Assembly (NCBI GenBank): GCA_963920635.1
Contig: OY987298.1
Span: 60,121,949 to 60,185,948 of the forward strand
DNA length: 64,000 nucleotides
Source of the DNA: Pseudeuparius sepicola
Taxonomy: Eukaryota > Arthropoda > Insecta > Coleoptera > Anthribidae
Reading direction: 5' to 3'
Position numbers and translations under genes: made by a program. Below, one piece after another: positions 1-10,228 of this stretch (position 1 is the first letter of the stretch; each line of letters opens with the position of its first letter). Below the pieces are notes generated by a model. It saw nothing but the letters and a program-made list of their open reading frames with translations, was not told the origin of the DNA and did not search any database.

Positions 1-510
1 ATTTTCATTTGTTGTTTTGATTTATTGTTGCTGTATAGGATAGGTTTTTTATATTGTTGTAATAGAAATTAAAAATACGCATTATGTTGTTTTATTCTTT
101 TGCATAAAAATGGCGGCCCCTGTGAAAAAAAGGTAAGAGAGCTTTTTTGTCACTAATTAAACGAGTATTTTAAAAATAATTTTTATTTTAAATTATCTCA
201 GTGGCGTATCATTTATTTTCTTAAAAGTATCGAGGCCATTACCTCTATGCACGCTACTGATTAACATAAAATTGTTAATCGGGTGTCAAAAAATGCGCTT
301 TCTAGTCCTCTTAAAACCGACCAAATTTCATTTGAATATCTTAATCCGTTTCAGCGTAATAAATAAATTATCTTTTTTTTTAAACTTTGACTACCTGTAT
401 ATCGGAAACGAAACATTTGCGGACCTACGTTTATATAGCAAACTGTCATTATTTTTTCATGTAGAATCACCCCTTAAAGTTTGTCGCACTTATTTACTAA
501 CACCCTGTAT
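1..510. other. AT-rich stretch, no gene seen
   Basis: No convincing coding frame, RNA gene or element with two ends is seen here. The open frame over 272-667 runs into the next palindromic repeat and has no protein-like composition. A CACCCTGTAT motif near 501-510, the usual end of this genome's TA-flanked foldback repeats, suggests that the tail of an older element ends here. Confidence 0.5.
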
Positions 511-1341
511 ACAGGATGTTTTTTTTTTAGGTCTACCACCGCGATTTTCTCGCTCATTTTGCGGCCTACAAAAAAAACGTAAGAAACAAAAATGTGGCAA
601 TGTTGGACAGCTAAGTGGTGCTGCAAGAGAAATCGGCATCCATGGCCAACTTGTCGCGCATTATTAAAAAAACCTCAAATTGAGCAAAACTATTAATGGC
701 CGTGGAATGTTTATTTTAAGAGACCGAGGAAAACTTTTATATTGAAAATTGATGGCACTGAGAAGCTTCATCCACCCAGGTGCTCAAATAGTTTCAGCAA
801 ATTACACAGGGTCTTCGGCTCTCTTGAGACCATGAAAATTTTTGTCGATTTTAGGTTTTTTTAGTACATCGCGAAAAGTTGGGTATATGGAGGCCCATTC
901 CTTTTTTAATATCGCATCGCTGACCAAAATTGCCATATTTTGTTTTCTTACATATTTTCTGTGCGGCCCAAAATAAGCGAGAAAATCGCTTAATAAGAAA
1001 TAAACAAAAAAAAATTCATAGCCCCAAGAGAGCCGAAGACCCTGTGTAATTTTCTGAAACTATCTGAGTACCCTTTTGCATAAAGCTTCTTAGTGCCATC
1101 AATTTTCAATATAAAAGTTTTTCTCTGTCTCTTAAAATAAACATTCCACGGCCATTAATAGTTTTGCTCAATTTGAGGTTTTTTTAATATTGCGCGACAA
1201 GTTGGCCATGGATGCCGATTTATTTTGCAGCACCACTTAGCTGTCCAAAATTGCCACATTTTTGTTTCTTACGTTTTTTTTTGTAGGCCGCAAAATGAGC
1301 GAGAAAATCGCGGTGGAAGACCTAAAAAAATCATCCTGTAT
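511..1341. repeat. Foldback (palindromic) repeat with ~320-bp arms
   Basis: The left arm (about 511-830) and the right arm (about 1025-1341) are inverted copies over more than 300 bp with few mismatches. For example, the left-arm end GTCTTCGGCTCTCTTGAG recurs inverted at 1025-1040. The spacer (831-1024) holds a third, diverged partial copy of the right-arm motif (AAAATTGCCA..., GCGAGAAAATCGC, about 916-988). The outer ends read ACAGGATG and CATCCTGT, like the CACCCTGTA ends of other foldbacks in the window. No coding frame survives. It is probably a non-autonomous DNA-transposon derivative, and a transcript would form a long hairpin. Confidence 0.75.
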
Positions 1342-3033
1342 GTTTTAGGGTGATTGGTTTTGCAGCATACTTGAGAAAAAACGCGCTCCAACCGGACCAT
1401 TCTGCACTTGCCGAACATTATCTGGACAAATCATATCATTAATTTTCCCGCGTTTTCGCCTGTTCCCACCATTTCCATGTTCCTATAAATACCATCACAG
1501 GTAATAGAACAATCAGTCTCAGTGTGATCGTCGTGCCCTGTGGATGTCCCGTGCAATCGACGACGAAAGTTTGGAACGAGAAGTTTCGCTGACGCAGGAG
1601 TTTAGAGTTGTGCCACTTTTCTTGTGCAGAGGCCCTTCTTTTAGACAAAAGCATTTCTTCATAAAACATACAAAATGAAGAATTAAAAGAAAAAACGAAA
1701 TTAAAAAATATTCGCTGGTAATACCATGAGTACTTAAAAATTACAAAATGGCCTTACATGCATTTATAGCCCTGGGCATTTTGGATTAAACATGGATCTA
1801 AAATGGATGTTCGTTGTATGTCCTGTGCTGTCTAGGAGATCGCGTTTGATTGATAAAAGCACATAGTCCCAATTTGAAACCTTAAACCAGTCGTGGATAA
1901 AATTTTGTTCACTTTTATTAATTGCTCAATGAAAATACAAATATTCCCGAAAGTTGGCGCATTTTCAATAATCATATCAGGCGTACTTAGAATGGTTGCA
2001 TGCCAAACAGCAAATAGGATAGGTAAAAAAATATAAAAATTGTACAAGAGTACAACCCTTATTTCAGAAAATTCAGCAAAATGTTATTAAGAAAAGTTGT
2101 CTAGAATTAAAAGATATGCCTAAATACCAAAACATGGCCTCCTACGAAAAAATTTTTTTTTTAAACATTAATTTCCTAAAAAAAATGTTTTATTATTCAC
2201 CCCAAACAATTTCATAAATCAATCAAAATTAAATCAATTTGTTCAAATTCAAGCTTATTTGTAAAATTAACTTAGATTTTTATTTTTTTAGGGAACCGCA
2301 AGCTTCATGTTTGTTGCAACGATATTAAACAAAACTTTAAAATTTCGCAAAAATTCTTCTGAACAAGGTAAAACATTAGTAATGATAATGTGTATATAAA
2401 ACTCTCATTTAAGGTGCAAAATTTTTAATTTAAATGTTTATTAAGAAACTGTGGAAATTGTTTGAGTAATTTAAGCGCGTCGGCATTATTGTTGACAATA
2501 ATTTAAAAACCAAGTGACATTTCCTCAGCCGCGATTGTGTTTTCAACGTCCACGGCTAATATGATTTTCCAAGCGTTAAGCAAACCCCGCATTTTATGGG
2601 CGAAAAGTGGGTTTTTCATAAATTAATCGAAAATTACTGCATTTAGGTATAGGAAACCTTTCACAAAGTTGTCATCATTTTTAGTGGTGAATAAGATCGC
2701 ATTAAAAAAATGGGGGTTTCCATTTGAAAATTTCGAGATTTAAGCACATTTTGAATGTAATTCTTATTCATATTTTGTGAACACCCTGTATAAGAACGGA
2801 TTTATTTCTCAGCAGAGATCACTAGGTCAGAGCTTCTGTTACACGATGCCAAAAATTCGTTTTGAAATTTCGCGGATTCCTCGTATACGAGTAAATTGCT
2901 AATTGACTTTAGGTCTGTACCCGTAATTTTTTTCGGAAAAATGCAAATATCTCAAAAAAACGGTTGGATTTCAACATAGGACATATTGCATATTTTTGTT
3001 CCAAAATGATGCCTAGAATCCAAAAATGCAACA
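1342..3033. other. Intergenic, no gene recognised
   Basis: Both strands were read and no supported gene was found; the short frames here have no recognisable motifs. A solitary element end (ACACCCTGTATA, near 2780-2791) marks a decayed foldback element. Confidence 0.45.
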
Positions 3034-3220
3034 TACAGGGTGTTCCATTTGAGATAAGAACGTTGATATTGATTTCCGGTATAACCGGAAGTGCCAGATT
3101 CACCAAAATATTTTAGTTGAGCAGAGCCATTCGGCATTGGTGAGGTGCCAAATTTTCAGAATTTCCTACTTTTAGTTTTCCATATATAGATCGATGAAGT
3201 TCGTGGTGGGCCACCCTGTA
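3034..3220. repeat. Short MITE with TACAGGGTG / CACCCTGTA ends
   Basis: The segment begins TACAGGGTGTTCC and ends GGGCCACCCTGTA. These inverted ends contain the TA dinucleotide expected for Tc1/mariner-type target sites. It is about 187 bp long and has no coding capacity. The end sequences match those of other repeats in the window (for example 33131-33379). Assignment to Tc1/mariner rests only on the ends and the TA. Confidence 0.5.
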
Positions 3221-3256
3221 TAGGAATAGTACGAAAGCATAGAAGAGCCACAGCAG

Positions 3257-3412
3257 AGAAAATGTTATAATTTCACTTTTCTATGAAATTATGAATAATT
3301 CCCTATTTTTCTACCAAATTATTATAATTTTGTACTTTTCTATGAAATTATGTATAATTTTGTCCTTTTCTACGAAATTATGGATAATTTCGTACATTTC
3401 TACGAAATCATA
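3257..3412. repeat. ~30-bp tandem repeat, about five units
   Basis: Five imperfect units, each with a core like TTTCTAYGAAATTATGNATAA, follow one another at about 30-bp spacing. Units differ at several positions, so the array is not young. An open frame crosses it only because the unit length is a multiple of three. Confidence 0.7.
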
Positions 3413-3551
3413 CAATATGTCCCCAGATAAGTATCAGGATAGGCATAATGCGTATATATTTGTCTTTTATATTAAAATGGGCTATTTAATTGAATTGTCA
3501 ATATTATATTTTAGCTCCCTGACTAACCGGCACATTCTTTACATGTGTGCA

Positions 3552-3596
3552 ACCAAAGAAAATACTACTACGCAGTATTTTAGTATTTTCTTTGGT
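3552..3596. repeat. Perfect 16-bp inverted repeat (hairpin)
   Basis: ACCAAAGAAAATACTA is followed 13 nt later by its exact reverse complement. A transcript would form a stable hairpin. A run of 11 G follows at 3617-3627. No gene is adjacent, so a terminator or regulatory role cannot be assigned. Confidence 0.6.
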
Positions 3597-3627
3597 GCAT
3601 CCAGTGGAGGTCCCAAGGGGGGGGGGG

Positions 3628-5112
3628 AGGCAGAGGGGCATTCCCTCTTGGGATATTATTTATAAATAAAGACTACTTGTGTAACCAGATCTTATTCACA
3701 CATGCGATATGAGATGCATCTAATAACAAAAGCAACGGAAAGTCCTGCAAAAATGTCACTCAAGTGAAAAAAAATAGAGACAGAGACAAACCTATACATA
3801 TTAACGAACCAGGTCCATCGGGCCTTTGTAGAGAGAAAAGGTAATTTTACTTACCAAGTGGATTAGGCCTACGATGGGAAACCACGTTAAAAAAACAAGC
3901 TGTGTACAAGTATAGCATTTTTAATAATTAAAATTAATTGATCATAAACGAATAACGTGTGTTAATTAATCAATTAAGTGGAAATATACATCATTGTTTA
4001 ATGAAAAATTGCATAAATACTTAAATTAGTTTTGGAGAACCCACTACACATCTGATTTCGGAAAATCGCCTCTACATAAAACTTACGCAAAATTTTAAAC
4101 TTTACGACAACTTTTGTGCCTGAACAGTTAACATTAGCGAAAATATGCTAAGGATATTTTTTACAGGAAATTTCCACCTCTACTTTTTTAAATAAGTATA
4201 TATCTAAGCACATTCGAATAAAAAATATTGTATGATATACAGACGAAAAGTAGTTTTTCGTACTCCTGCGGTTTGCCAGCCTCGACTGTGGCTCGGCCGG
4301 TGAAGGCTGCATCCGTCCGAAAGACTCAACTGTTCGTCCTATGTCAAAGTAAAGTCAGGTATAACAGACAAGGTACAGCGCGTGTACTTGAGCGCTAAGA
4401 GGTCCCAGGAGATGTTGCGCGCAACTTTGAGATGCTACCGGAAATAAACTATTGCTGATAGAAAAAAATTGTTCAGACAAATATCATAGGCGATTTTGTA
4501 GTGAACAACTCCTATTAAGAAAATTTTACGCTGTCGTTAGAAGAAAAAAAGGTACTATAATATGTGAAAAAGATTGCAACCCTTTTTTTTTTATTAATTT
4601 CTTATAACCTGTTATATGCAAAATTCAAAAAATATCAAGAACACAAATTTGCAGAGCATCTTTTAGTAAGTGATTTCCAAAGAATGTATCAGGCCTATTT
4701 TTTGAAAATTTTGTCTGCATGGAGCACTCGAAAATTAACTAAAAGTATTTTTTTTATAAAGTTTTTGCGATAACGCTTTCTTTTTACTCAAACCTTGTAC
4801 AAAAAAAACCACTGATTTTGTCAGTGCACCCAGACCGTCAAGAAATTTGCAAACTGATTATTCCAAAGTTTAATACCAACCCTGCATGAAAATGAATAAA
4901 ATATTGCACAGTACTCCTTTCTTAACTAAAAATATTACAAAAATATATTGGCATAAAATAATTAAAACAAATGGTATGGAATGTTTAATTCATATACTTA
5001 GTGCTATTTTTTCCTTTGATTTTAGACATTAAAACATGCAGGTAATACCTATTCCCTACAAAATCCGGCATTATTTGTCATAATGACATATAACTGGCAG
5101 TCTCGAAAATTA
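3628..5112. other. Intergenic, no gene recognised
   Basis: No coding region with recognisable motifs is seen. A GC-richer patch at about 4258-4330 stands out from the AT-rich background but contains no interpretable frame or RNA element. Confidence 0.4.
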
Positions 5113-5365
5113 AATGCACTCTGCTGCAACCACCAAAAATCGCTCGCAATCTTTAGAAATTGTCCGCAGTCGAGTCCATAATCTTGGAAATCGTCCGCAA
5201 TCTTTAGAAATTGTTCGCAGTCGAGTCCATAATCTTGGAAATCGTCCGCAATCATTGGAAATCACTTGCAATCATTGGAAATCGCTCGCAATTGTTGAAA
5301 ATCGCCTGCAATCTTAAGAAATCATTGGAAGTCAGTCGCAATCACTAGAAATCCGTGCATTTTCC
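5113..5365. repeat. Minisatellite based on a ~17-bp unit (51-bp higher unit)
   Basis: Variants of a ~17-bp unit such as AATCATTGGAAATCGCTCGC are repeated about a dozen times. Three neighbouring variants form a 51-bp unit duplicated almost exactly at about 5153-5254. The two opposing open frames over it are artefacts: 51 is divisible by three, so stop-free frames persist on both strands. Confidence 0.75.
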
Positions 5366-5601
5366 CAATACTGTCCCAAATTTTAACCTAGTGGTAAACC
5401 CCTCGGGTTAGCCCAAAAATAATTATTTATGGAGTATGAATTTCCTGAGCCTATTGATGTTGCTGGACAATATTTATGTTGTCATATTATAATAATCATA
5501 GCTGAGTATTATAAACTAATTAAACAAATTACTTTTTATTTCGGCTGTCCACTAGGCACAGTTTCGATTTATTTTGAAAATTTAATAAAAAATTATTAGT
5601 A

Positions 5602-6462
5602 TACAGTGTGTCCCTGGATAGTTGGCAGAACAGGTGGAAGTAACAAAAAAAATTGGAGTTGGATCTTGATATTTTGGAAATCACTCCTCGCTTGGTCTCA
5701 TAATGTGACATAAGCGAAATAAGTTGAATTAATCAATATACACATATCTGACAAAAGTAAAGCAACACATGAGAAATCAATTAAAAATACAAAAAAAATA
5801 AAATATTGGCGGCCGCGGAAATTAAAAACAATTTGGATTAAAGTCATAGTAAGCTGCTGTCACAGGTGAAATGAAATTGTTTTCAAATGTCAAATAAGGT
5901 AGTTAGTACGTAATTATTTATCTAAACTGTGCTTTTATTAGAGCGACAAAAGTAAAGCACCAACTTCAAAAATTGTAATTAAACTAAAAATTAAATTTTG
6001 AAAAGTATATTCTGATAATCACTAAACAATAATCAAGTCATTCAACATGGGGAAAGGTGTTGCAACTAGTGAAACAAAAAGTGTTAAATGCATTTCGTAA
6101 TGGCGAGAAGCAGTCTTCTATTGAAAGACGATTTAAAATTGGATGTTACACTGTATTACGGATTACCTATTAGCAATTACACATCTAACAACTTTACCAA
6201 AATCTGGAAGAACATGAAAAAAATTGGTGAAAATAAAACAAATATCGCAAAAATAATCAAACTAGGCAGAGCCAACTTTTCCTTATAAAAGTTTTAAATA
6301 TCTTGGAAAAAATAATTGTAGTTTATTCTTGGGAATATTTTCAAATTATTTATCTCCAAAACACTCCGTATATTGATTAATTCGACCATGCAGGAGTAAT
6401 TTCTAAAATATCAAGATCCAACTCCAAATTTTTTTGTTATTTATACCTATTCTGACATTATT
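5602..6462 (+). mobile_element. Internally deleted Tc1-like element, right end truncated
   Basis: The left end is TACAGTGTGTCC preceded by TA. A stretch of about 90 bp from the left arm (about 5625-5690) recurs inverted at about 6385-6460. Between the arms are two copies of ACAAAAGTAAAGCA (near 5752 and 5945), a motif resembling Tc1 terminal repeats, and a fragment of a Tc1-type transposase. The right arm stops short of the terminal sequence, so the element is damaged and non-autonomous. Confidence 0.55.
6047..6173 (+). pseudogene. Tc1-like transposase N-terminal fragment
   Basis: After an ATG at 6047 and one frame change near 6069, the reading frame contains VLNAFRNGEKQSSIERRFKI. This is the first helix-turn-helix of Tc1-family transposases, which binds the terminal repeats. 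The frame ends at a TAG (6171-6173), and no DDE catalytic domain follows before the element ends. It is a relic of the source gene of the surrounding element. Family call is from the helix-turn-helix pattern alone. Confidence 0.6.
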
Positions 6463-7152
6463 ATTGCATTCACAAATAAATGAGCTATTAATTGATCTAT
6501 ACTACATTTTATTTTAAAACTATAAGAACAATATTGACATCAGAAAAATGAAGCTATTTTCTCCTCTTCTAAAATGTTGACTACTAATGATGGTATTTAC
6601 CGGGCCGCCGGCGCAGTCTGGACTTACTGAAATTTTAAACAACTTTTTTTAGTGGTAGTTTTTCACACCTTGAAAAATAAAGATAAAGGCAGGTACCTAC
6701 TTTATTCCTGGTGAATTTTACAATTTTGCCTAAACCAATCATAAAATGAATAAGTAAACACTACTCACAAGTCACATAAAGATCAGCATTTGTTTTAGTT
6801 TATTTCTGGTGGATTTGAGAGAAGGGAGAACAATACAAATTATAACAATAATAGGAATAGGTATGTTAACGGAGCAATTAAGAACCAGTTCCGAAACAGT
6901 AACTGCATAACTGCCAATATCATTGCTGACTTTGAATTTTAGTATTTCTTTGAGCCAATCACATTTACGCCTACTAGTTCAGAACCAGTTTGGGATCACT
7001 TCTCGAATATAGCTAATATGACGAAGAATAAACAGCATACAAAATAATAAGAAATGGCAAAAATCTTGAAATTCAACATTTTTTATTTCTGCTAGTGCTA
7101 TTCTAAAGTTGTAGGTATGTTTCAGGCTCGGTATAGGGAGAAATTCAAATCG
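6463..7152. other. Intergenic, no gene recognised
   Basis: No gene, repeat pair or RNA element could be supported here. Confidence 0.4.
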
Positions 7153-7160
7153 TTTGGATC

Positions 7161-8714
7161 TAGGGTTGCCACCTCTCTGGGTTTCACCCGGAATCTCCGG
7201 GTTTTTATGCCTACTCTCCGGCGTTGACTGACATATTTGTAAAGACTTCTCACGGCTATAGCTTTATGTCCTGGAAAACAGATGGCTCTGATGGCTAACA
7301 ATGTATTCTGCAATGTATTATTTCATCTCCGAAAAGCGCATGGTGAGCCAAAAATGTGTCAGACAGCCGTGAGCAATCTTTAATAATATATCAGTCAACG
7401 CCTCCGGGCTCCGGGTTTGAAGCCAATTTCTCCGGTGTAAAAAATGTAATGCTTTTCCTGGAGTTACGAAATTGTCAAGACATCAACCTAGACAAACAAA
7501 ACAATATCGTAATTATTTATTATTTAAACAGAAACATAATTTTCTTGACCTTGTCTAATTGCAGCGTCTATGAATCGTTCGAGCAGTTTCGATAATACTC
7601 GTCAAACTGCGTTGAATTTTGCCGAAACGCAATACGGAACCCGGAACAAAACCCATTATGCATTAGTAAAAGGTCAAAAAATAGTTGAATTGTCAACAGG
7701 ACTAATCAAACTGTTGGTGTGCAAAGATCTCATACAAAAATATACAGAATGTCTTTCTTTGTGCCATCTCAAAATACTGCATTTTTTTCAACTTTATGGG
7801 GGTCAAAAATTGAGTACTTATATCAAAACCGCCCCAGACCCTAAACAAACTAAGTCTAAAAATACAGAAGCCTGCCAGTCAATAAGTCCATATGAGTTAA
7901 GGTGGCTGATATCCAACAACAGGAAACGCACAGAAAATTTATCATCTTAGACAGCGACTTTAGTGATAAAGATCCAATAATTTAAATTGTTTTTTATTCG
8001 TTGGTTAGCATCTTGTAAAGAAATAATTTACTTTTGTGTTTATTAATGTTTTTTCAATAATTCCAGAGCATTTTTGACTCGTATAAAATTTCATAAAAAT
8101 TCAGCATTTTGAGAGGGCCCAGAGAAAAATATCCTGTATATTTTTTAATTGAATTTTTGCACACCAACACTTTGAGTAGTCTTGTTGATGATTCAACTGT
8201 TTTGATGGGATTCCACGACACACTTGACTCGCCAGATGCCTTTAAAATTTGGAGCCCTGTAGAATGGAACTCCCTGTATATTTTTTGTTCGAATTTTGTA
8301 TGTGGGGGTTTAACCCTGTGGTGTCAGATTTTAAATAAAAAAATCGCTAAATGACTTTTTTCATTTTTTTTACTAGAAAAAAATGTGGTAGGCCTTGAAA
8401 ATTGAAATTAAGGCCTGAAATTTTGCACCAAAATAGAGGTTTTGTGACCTATCTTCAGAAAAAAACTCGGCTAAAATCTGACGAAAAATAAAAATTTTAC
8501 GGGGTGCCTACATTTCAAATGGGCCACCCTGTACATATTTTTAAATTTTTTTTGAAACAACTTTTATTCTACAATTCCCCTCTCCTCTCCCCTCCACTTT
8601 CCCTCGGCTCTTTCCTTCCCCCACCTTTTCTAAGATCAAGGCCGTCCTTACCCAGTATTTACCCATCTAAATTGAAACCTCTGTGTTAACCATGTTGAAA
8701 AGGTGGCAACCCTA
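7161..8714. mobile_element. hAT-like non-autonomous element with 8-bp target duplication
   Basis: Terminal inverted repeats TAGGGTTGCCACCT and AGGTGGCAACCCTA are flanked by perfect 8-bp direct repeats TTTGGATC at 7153-7160 and 8715-8722. Eight-bp duplications and short TIRs are diagnostic of the hAT superfamily. Next to the left end there is a subterminal inverted repeat (about 7175-7260 against 7360-7445). No transposase is present. The interior from about 7670 to 8360 is a copy of the foldback family also found at 14278-15422, presumably a later insertion. Confidence 0.8.
7670..8360. repeat. Foldback family A (copy 1), nested, ends lost
   Basis: The left part (about 7675-7870) and right part (about 8040-8350) are diverged inverted copies of one sequence whose diagnostic core is GATTCCACGACACACTTGAC followed by GCCAGATGCC. 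Other copies lie at 14278-15422, 31576-32613 and 43047-47262. Terminal TACAGGGTG sequences are not clear here. All open frames within it are shadows of repeat sequence. Confidence 0.65.
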
Positions 8715-8722
8715 TTTGGATC

Positions 8723-10228
8723 TGGTTAGGAGCAGGCCAACGGCCCGACGGGACTATGCGAACTAATATATGGGCCATCGTCACCATGGGAACGGTGCTA
8801 GCCTTGGGTCTACACTGGTGTGTTCTTTGTTTTTGTTCATTGTCGGCAAGCCCATAGACTAGTTTAGCATTGAGCCTATAGGGGGCGTGTTTCTTATATT
8901 CAATGGCGTATAGAAGGGCTTGAAGTGTTGCCGAAATAGACCTTGTATAAACTAATCTTAATACAAATATATCTGGTACTAACATTGTGTAAAATGACCT
9001 AATTTCCTTATTTTTATAACATTATTATTATTCTTACCGAAAGGTGTAATTATAAACCCGCAGCTATAGAATCTAAAGGTAGGGTAGGTTTATAGACTAT
9101 TATCACAGCTTGCCCTGTAAAAGCTGTGCTATTATTAAGTAGAGGTACCTAGGTATATGCATCGGAGAGGTAGAATATCTCGTACTTATGTTACGTTGCC
9201 GGTGTATATTTCATATTTCTTATTAAAAATGTACCTACTACTGGATGCTGATACTTTCAAAGTCAGTAGGTACCTGTAATAAACCCGGTTATACCTAAGT
9301 ACCTACCAAAAGCTATTTCTGGTGTCAAAGTCAAACACTTGTTTTCTTCTAATGTATTTTCCACACAGAATACCTATATTACGATTATTTTTCGATGGTC
9401 CCTGGTAGGTATTTTGATTAACTTGTTTAATAGGTAATAATTATTGTGCTCGTGCTGTTTACTGTTTAGGTTACATATAAAATATATTTGTATTTTATAT
9501 GATAGGTTACCATGATATAATATTTCATTGTATCATGATAGGTTACTAGGTTACGTTGACCTCGAACCAACCAACCACGCAACCACGCAACAAAACACCA
9601 ACAGTAGAGAAGAGAAGAGTTAACACAAATATCCATTTAGTTTTTAGTTGGTACAAATTTAGTACAATTTGATCAAAATAACCTAAGTACCTATTTGAAC
9701 CTTACAATAAAAAAAACAGATATCTGTCACATTCACATTATTAATAATTTTAGCCTGGACAATGATCTCGTAAAAAAATCTGGGACACGGTAATCAAAAT
9801 TTTTCCATGAGAACAAGGAGCGACGCGATCATTGTGCTCATTATTATATGCTGCATATCATCTACTTGAGTTTGTATAGGTACTTAATTACCTACTTTAC
9901 TCCATAAAAATTTACTTGTTATCGATCGAGTGATTATGCGGAATATTGTAAGCTAAAAGTTATCAAAGGACCTTGCCCTATTACACTTCTACACCTGTTT
10001 CGTAATGTCGTAATGATAATGGGTCTGGAGTTCACATTCACAATAATATTAGTACTTAAGATAGTTATATATTTCCACTTCAATCTATACGAACCGGTTT
10101 GTGGTAAAATTTAGTACCAACGTTGCACCGTCAGTGCTGACTTCGTCTACTAGTATCGCCTACGTGTGATGTTTGTTATGTTAAAAAATAATTGATGTAA
10201 ATAATAAAAGTTAAGTTCCGTCGGCAAG
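8723..10228. other. Upstream region of the acyl-CoA oxidase gene
   Basis: Apart from short direct and inverted motifs (for example GATAGGTTAC near 9502 and 9537, around an ATGATA/TATCAT inverted pair), this 1.5-kb stretch lacks recognisable mobile elements. This contrasts with the rest of the window. It probably includes the 5' untranslated region and promoter of the downstream gene, but no TATA box or initiator could be assigned with confidence. Confidence 0.4.

Noticed and set aside
5049..5317. Two overlapping opposite-strand frames around 5.1-5.3 kb
   Set aside because: Produced by a 51-bp minisatellite whose length is divisible by three.
7570..7950. 126-codon frame
   Set aside because: It is assembled from hAT interior and foldback family A sequence; the same words recur non-coding in other copies.
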